Translations under genes and position numbers: made by a program | The notes under the pieces: model-generated | The model's database searches: none | What the model was told of the DNA's origin: nothing | What the model saw: the letters and a program-made list of their open reading frames with translations, nothing else | NCBI GenBank assembly: GCA_012931725.1 | Contig: CM022948.1 | Location: forward strand, 89,116,888-89,180,887 | Source: Litsea cubeba | Taxonomy: Eukaryota > Streptophyta > Magnoliopsida > Laurales > Lauraceae | Direction of reading: 5' to 3' | DNA: 64,000 bases | Part shown: one piece after another, positions 59,098-64,000 of the stretch | Position numbering within the stretch: the first letter of the stretch is position 1 | How the letters are laid out: each line of letters opens with the position of its first letter

Positions 59098-60590
59098 TAT
59101 CCAATTTGAGAGTTAAAAAGGGTTAACACAGGCCTTTAATTAACAAGGTTTGAGATGTGTTGGTGTGTTGTATTGAGATTAGTCTTTTGGGTTGAGCTAG
59201 GGTAGGGATGAAAATGGGTCCAAATATCTAAGAACCCGAATTGGAAAAACAGGGCGTGTCCAAATATTCAGATACGTTTTTAATTTGGGTCCCGATCCCT
59301 TCACTCCATGGCATCCCTGAAAAATTTGTAGGATCTGCTGTGCCTAAGTGAATTGGTTCTGGTTCATGGGTTTAGGCCTTCATGGTGGGGCTTTCCTCTT
59401 GTCTGCATCAAACCCATAGTTCAAAATCTGAAAAACATGGTTGGGCTTGAAAAAAATACTAGGTCCAATCAATGTGGCGACCCTTACAAATCCTGATTGA
59501 GTCATTCAAACTCAGTTTGGTTATTATTTGAAATACAAAGATAATTTGAGAAATAATAGCTAGAGACACCCAAAGGTGTCTCATCTCATACAGCTATTCA
59601 GGAATCGATCACTAGACAGATAGGTTGTCTCACAGATTATGTGCCACTCATCCATCTATTCTAGGAGAAATAAAAGATAATTTCCAATATTTCGTGAATT
59701 TTAATCCACTCTAGACGGAGTTAACCCCAGTCTGGCAAGCACTCGTTGAGAACCGAGTTTAAAAGGTTCGGATCTACAGCATGGATTGTATGATGGATTT
59801 GAAAACCTTTGAATCTGGCCCATTGACAATCCAATCTCCGAGAAAGTGTGAATGTATGTGGTGAATATTTCTTCAGGCGAAAACCATGCATTTGCATAGA
59901 AGATGTAGCAGTGACCAACGAAATTCAACTTGGGGGCTTTATGTAAAAGAAATATTGGAAGAAGGGACAAATGTAAAAATATATATATGAATTTTCAAAA
60001 TCTGTTGTGTTTTTTTAAGAATTTTAAATTTCTCTCATATATGGGTGGGGGCTGACCTTCTACCTTGGTCCGCCCCTGGTTGCAGTCTAGCCAATGGCCC
60101 TACCTAGGGCAATGAATAAAATCTCAAAGAGGCCCAAATCGACCCCATTACATCATCTTAACCACATGATCTGTAGCCTTCAAATCAATGGTTTTAGAAG
60201 GTTTCATTTTTTTTTTTAATATGAATCTAACTAGCAACAAAGGCCCAAGAGTATATATCAAAAATTGGAGACATATTATTAAAAAGAAAAGAAATCTAAA
60301 AGAGAAGAAATATATTGTTTATCACTCTTAAAATCATATGCATCAAAATATGAAGGAGAAAAGTGAAGTAAATTAACTAAATGTTAATTTTAGTAATGTC
60401 ATGTGATAATAGTTAATCAAATCACGTTGCTGACGTGGCACTCTCCAGGGCAAAGCTCCCTATTGCTTATATATATATATATATATAATTGTATATTGTA
60501 TTTTTGAATGATTTTCTAAAAATATTTCAAATAAATATATTTCTTGATTAAGGTCATATATGCACGCACAAAGAGAAATATATAGGTAAG
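59098..60590. other. Intergenic between the direct repeats, no gene
   Basis: No gag or pol motif was found. A (TA)n run lies at 60468-60487. Confidence 0.4.
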
Positions 60591-60595
60591 AACTA

Positions 60596-60760
60596 GAGGA
60601 TTTTACGGAAAATTTTTCGAAATTTGACCATTCCTCGCGAAGGGTCCCCACAGATTGTGCAGCATAAACGGGGTCCGTTAGGACCTCTTTCATTTTTTTA
60701 AATGTCGCTCGTGTCTCATATGAGCAATGCTAGAGTCGCTTTATGCAATTTTCTTAAAAT
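60596..60760 (+). mobile_element. Single arm of the MULE-like family seen at 9179
   Basis: Starts GAGGATTTTACGGAAAATTT and shares the order of blocks with the 9179 element: a CCATT(C/T) segment, CGAAGGGTCC, GCAGCATAAACGGGGTCC, GTCGCTCGTG and then a CT-rich tract. Only one arm is recognised and no second end was found, so it is a fragment or solo end. Confidence 0.65.
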
Positions 60761-61070
60761 ATAGAACTCCCTTTATTTCTTCTTCCTCTTATTTTTTCCT
60801 CTTCTCCTGCTTATTTCTCTATCTCCCCCACTCCATTTTTTTCCAATCATCTTGGGAAAACAATATCACAGGCTTTATAAAAAGATTACTACGAACCGAA
60901 ATATTGTTTCTTTCTTTCTTCTTTTCATATTCTCAATATTTATCTTGAAAAGTAAAAGAGAATGGAAAGAAAAAAAAAAAAGACAGACATAACATGGAAG
61001 AATGATTTCAATAACAATCTTATGCTCGTACATTATCATGTAGAGCTTGCCCTCAACCCATGAACCCATC

Positions 61071-61235
61071 CATTAGTCATCCTTGCATGCATGTATGAGT
61101 TTCTATTGCCTCACATGTATAAGTTATTCCCCCTTTATCTTTATGTGTGAGTCCTTATTACCTCACATGTTCTTATTACCTTATATAAATGACCCAGCCC
61201 TTTACCTAGAATTAGAGAGAAGGAAAAAAAAAGCA
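61071..61235 (+). repeat. Interspersed retroposon-like repeat, copy B
   Basis: CCTTGCATGCATGTATGAGT, TGCCTCACATGTATAAGTT and GACCCAGCCCTTTACCTAGA occur in the same order as in the copy at 10738. The repeat ends in GGAAAAAAAAAGC. Confidence 0.45.
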
Positions 61236-62104
61236 GTCGCAAAAAATCAAATAATGTAGAAGACTCTTTCTTTATGACGAGGAATCCGCTGACCCTTCAT
61301 ATTGATTATTAGTAAAATCCAGGATACACAGCACCAACCACTAATTGCGTATCGGATAAGGACCCAAACGTTCAAAGAAAGGACTTTCAACTCAATGCTG
61401 AATGCTGGACTTCATAACATCTCAAAAAATTTAAATAATTTAAATGTGGGTAACAATTTTAGGCTTTATTTTGTTTCCTCTGTTAATACCGAGTTCATCT
61501 ACGACGCACAAATATCAGGCCCTCTTGCAAGGGTACCCAGCACAGCCCAACCTTCAAAAGGCCCTAATATGAGTTTTTTTGTTTTTATAAAATTTCCAAG
61601 ACCGGACTCATGACAATTTTTATGCAGGCATGCCAATTTGAGTCCGAGCCTGCACAATACCAGGCCCAGCCCACCCGGCTCTCTTAAAGAGTAAAATGAA
61701 AAGAAGTGAACGCCAAAGAAGCATTCGTTTCTTCCTTCTTTTTATCATAGGAAGTGTAGAAATGCATCAGTTCGACAGCAATACAAAGGAAACAAAAGGA
61801 CGGTTTTAGATTTGGGCTTTCAGTTATATTGTGATATAATAACTGATCATCCAAACGGATTTTGATGTTTGTTTTGACGAGGAAAATTCTAGAATAGAAG
61901 AAAAGATCAATTTAATCAGACATGCTTGAATAACAGAGTCACAAGTATTGGGTTATCTAGAAATTTCACATGTGGTTAATTATACTGAAATTGATCTCTG
62001 TACACTGAATTTTTGTTACTAAAATACTCATATAAGAAATTACCTAAAAGGACATCTATCAAACTCTCTACGTCCTCAACTTCTTTCTATCCACCGTCAC
62101 CCCA

Positions 62105-62150
62105 GTCACCGTCGCCCCCTCCGGCAGCACCACCGGAGGGGGAGATGGAG
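62105..62150. repeat. GC-rich hairpin
   Basis: CCCCCTCCGG and CCGGAGGGGG form inverted arms around CAGCACCA at about 62114-62141, next to a purine-rich (GAGAGG)n-like tract. It lies in a short frame that has no recognisable protein domain. Confidence 0.6.
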
Positions 62151-62325
62151 CAAGAGAGAGGGAGAGAGGTGGGAGAGAGGCGGAGGCTGGGAGAGCGGGC
62201 ACGGGCACAAGCAGAGAGGGATGGGGAGTGAGGAAGAGTTAGGGAGTGTAGAGAGAAGTTGATAGAGTAGAGATTAGGGTGTTTTGGAAAGTACAAGAGG
62301 TGTATAGAGAGTAATCATGGTAAGA

Positions 62326-62456
62326 GTAGAGAGTAGCAGTGTGCAGAGTTTAATTTTTCAGTGTGTATTTAGCAGCTCTTCCAATAGAATTTGGGTGAGC
62401 GTAGAGAGTAACAGTGTGCAGAGATCAATTCTCAGTGTGTATTTAGCTGCTCTGGC
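62326..62456. repeat. 75-bp tandem duplication
   Basis: GTAGAGAGTA(G/A)CAGTGTGCA at 62326 and 62401 starts two copies, both containing CAGTGTGTATTTAGC and GCTCT. Confidence 0.9.
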
Positions 62457-62469
62457 ATGAGCCACACCT

Positions 62470-62692
62470 GTACCTTCGCTGCCTTTGGTGCATTATTTAT
62501 ACTATCTACCTCTCGAGATAAATAAAAAATAAAAAAAAGCACTCTTCCCACCTACATTTTGCATGCCCTTACGTTTTCTCATGTCAGTAACAACATTTGC
62601 AATTGATGATGTCCAGCCATAAGAGTTGCAGTGAGCTGGGTAATATGTAGTGACTCAACTCAATCTCAACTCATTTGTAAATAGAGATGAAA
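62470..62692 (+). repeat. Dispersed direct repeat, right copy
   Basis: Partner of 58905-59097. It carries an extra stretch, AATTGATGATGTCCAGCC, inside. Confidence 0.75.
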
Positions 62693-62992
62693 AGTGGGGA
62701 TGATTAGAAGAGTTTGGACGATGCTAATGCAGCTTTACCGTCGCTAAATACAGTGGTAAACCTGCAAGAAATAGGCGGTAATACTGTTTTTTAGGGAGAA
62801 TTTGGGTCTAACTTTTCTGGCCACTTTCAGGTCCCCCAAGATCTGCCCACATCCTTTGCCTATAGAAGGAACGGCACTATCAAAAGGACCTTTAAACCGA
62901 GAGATCCAGGTACAATAAGCTACAATAAACATAATAGCCCCCAACCTAGTCCTAGCATATATATATCACATGAGCTAGACACACCCATGCAT

Positions 62993-63316
62993 GATGAAAA
63001 GAGAGTGCAATACTTAAAATAAAGAACAAGCAGAATTGAAGCAAAAGAATTTCAAAGCTTCTATTAACTGAATAACACATTCAATTCAAATTGGATGCCT
63101 CGACTACTACAGAACATTTTATTTATAGACTCCTACAACTCATAAATAAATTAACAACTTCACCTACAAAGACTCCACTATTAACTGACTGGAAGACACA
63201 TTCAAGACACCTATACTAGACTCTGTCAACCTGCAAACCCAGTCTTCCTTGATTTGCTGAGAACTGTTTCACAGCTGTTATTCAGAGATAAGCTGTTAAG
63301 CAATGATATCTCAACA
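62993..63316 (-). mobile_element. 3' LTR of a Ty1/copia retrotransposon
   Basis: On the minus strand the LTR starts TGTTGAGATATCATTGC at 63316, directly after the polypurine tract GAGAGGGGG (63325-63317). A TATA-like CTATAAATAAAATG lies near 63125-63112. The likely end is CTCTCTTTTCATCA at about 62993, giving roughly 324 bp. The end is inferred, because the 5' LTR lies outside the window. Confidence 0.75.
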
Positions 63317-64000
63317 CCCCCTCTCATTGCTTACTTCTTCAGCATTCTTCATTCCTAACTTTGATTTGAACCTTTCAAACTGTCCTGAACTCAAGGCCTT
63401 GGTGAAAAAATCCGCGACTTCATCCTTAGTTGTAGTGTAAACCAAATCAATTTCCTTGTTAAGAACCTTCTCACGAATGAAGTGATAGTGAATTTCTATA
63501 TGCTTCGTACAAGCATGAAATGTGGGATTGGATGCTAACATTATAGAACTGATGTTGTCACTTGCAATAGGAATGCCATAATCAACCTTTTCTCCAAGGT
63601 CTTTAAGCAACTGAGTTAACCATACACTTTGACATGTGGCTAGCATGGCTGCCCTGTATTCAGCTTCTGTTGAAGATAGAGCTACAGTTGGCTGCTTCTT
63701 ACTTGCCCATGTCACACTCCCAGACCCTAAGCTGAAACAAAATCCTGAAATTGATCTGCGAGTGGATGAATCTGTGGCCCAATCTGCATCGCAGTACCCT
63801 GATAGCTTGATCGGCACCCGCTTTTTGTAGAAAACTCCTTCACTAACTGTACCTTTCACATATCTTAGGATACGCTTAACTGCATCAACATGTGGCTTCC
63901 TTGGACTTTGCATGAACTGACTTACAATGCCTACAGAATAGGCCAAATCTGGACGAGAAATTGTTAAGTAGATAAGACTACCAACCATCTCTCTATATGA
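63311..64000 (-). CDS. Ty1/copia polyprotein, C-terminal part (partial, runs off the window)
   Basis: The frame is open from the window edge to a stop at 63311-63313 that overlaps the first bases of the LTR. It begins in the end of the reverse transcriptase (MVGSLIYLTISRPDLAYSVG, then PHVDAVKRILRYVKGT). The copia RNase H follows, with its acidic residues in YCDADWA, SSTEAEYRA and SDNISS, and then HIEIHYHFIREKV and DFFTKAL. Copia pol encodes protease, integrase, reverse transcriptase and RNase H for copying the element; the first two lie beyond the edge. There are no internal stops here, so the element may be young. The start is not in the window. Confidence 0.93.
   Translation of the reverse strand, partial: SYREMVGSLIYLTISRPDLAYSVGIVSQFMQSPRKPHVDAVKRILRYVKGTVSEGVFYKKRVPIKLSGYCDADWATDSSTRRSISGFCFSLGSGSVTWASKKQPTVALSSTEAEYRAAMLATCQSVWLTQLLKDLGEKVDYGIPIASDNISSIMLASNPTFHACTKHIEIHYHFIREKVLNKEIDLVYTTTKDEVADFFTKALSSGQFERFKSKLGMKNAEEVSNERGC

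Noticed and set aside
61302..61330. Second end of the MULE-like fragment at 60596
   Set aside because: AGTAAAATCC resembles the inverted terminus for only about ten bases, and no flanking duplication matches.
62013..62231. Pro/Ser then Glu/Arg-rich 72-residue frame
   Set aside because: It is composition-driven by adjoining pyrimidine and purine tracts and a GC hairpin; no homologue was recognised.

Overview
This window is plant nuclear DNA: long AT-rich intergenic stretches, GT-AG introns, and a heavy load of small transposons and retroposons around three intact host genes. The gene families and the repeat style suit a woody angiosperm, perhaps a magnoliid, but that placement is an inference; the sequence alone does not prove it. 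No prokaryotic feature (operon, CRISPR, attachment site, origin) and no tRNA or rRNA gene was found.

The host genes are all on the + strand. (1) 12656-15994 is a single-exon CC-NB-ARC-LRR disease-resistance gene of the RPS2/RPS5/At4g27190 type. (2) 27513-31088 is a two-exon tetraspanin of the plant TET7/8/9 kind, with a 2.76-kb intron. (3) 46872-53218 is an eleven-exon ECERIFERUM 3 (CER3/WAX2/YRE) homologue of the cuticular alkane pathway, whose first intron appears to be of the GC-AG class. All exon junctions of the last two keep the reading frame.

The rest is layered mobile DNA. 1-3.2 kb: tandem repeats, a decayed RNase H domain, a SINE and RTE-LINE tails. 4.8-11.3 kb: a dense nest with a small MITE, a glycine-rich gene relic, a 727-bp foldback element with a 9-bp target duplication, and a large inverted-repeat unit (7066-10617). 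That unit holds a LINE-like insertion, which itself carries a 163-bp near-perfect hairpin, plus a 1.2-kb MULE-like element with 450-bp inverted repeats. A tRNA-derived SINE family occurs four times (2.4, 11.1, 44.8 and 56.5 kb), two copies with clear 13-bp target duplications. 31-46 kb: LINE RNase H relic, a Harbinger/Tourist MITE, MULE-type MITEs and AT-rich MITEs. 53-63 kb: LTR fragments, PBS-like repeats and more SINEs. The right edge cuts a minus-strand Ty1/copia retrotransposon whose RNase H domain, polypurine tract and 3' LTR are visible.

I found no clearly undescribed biochemical system. The most interesting structure is the hairpin at 7518-7680: arms of 65 nt matching at 63 positions, a 17-nt loop and flanking 9-bp duplications, inserted in a retroelement and resembling a young small-RNA precursor.
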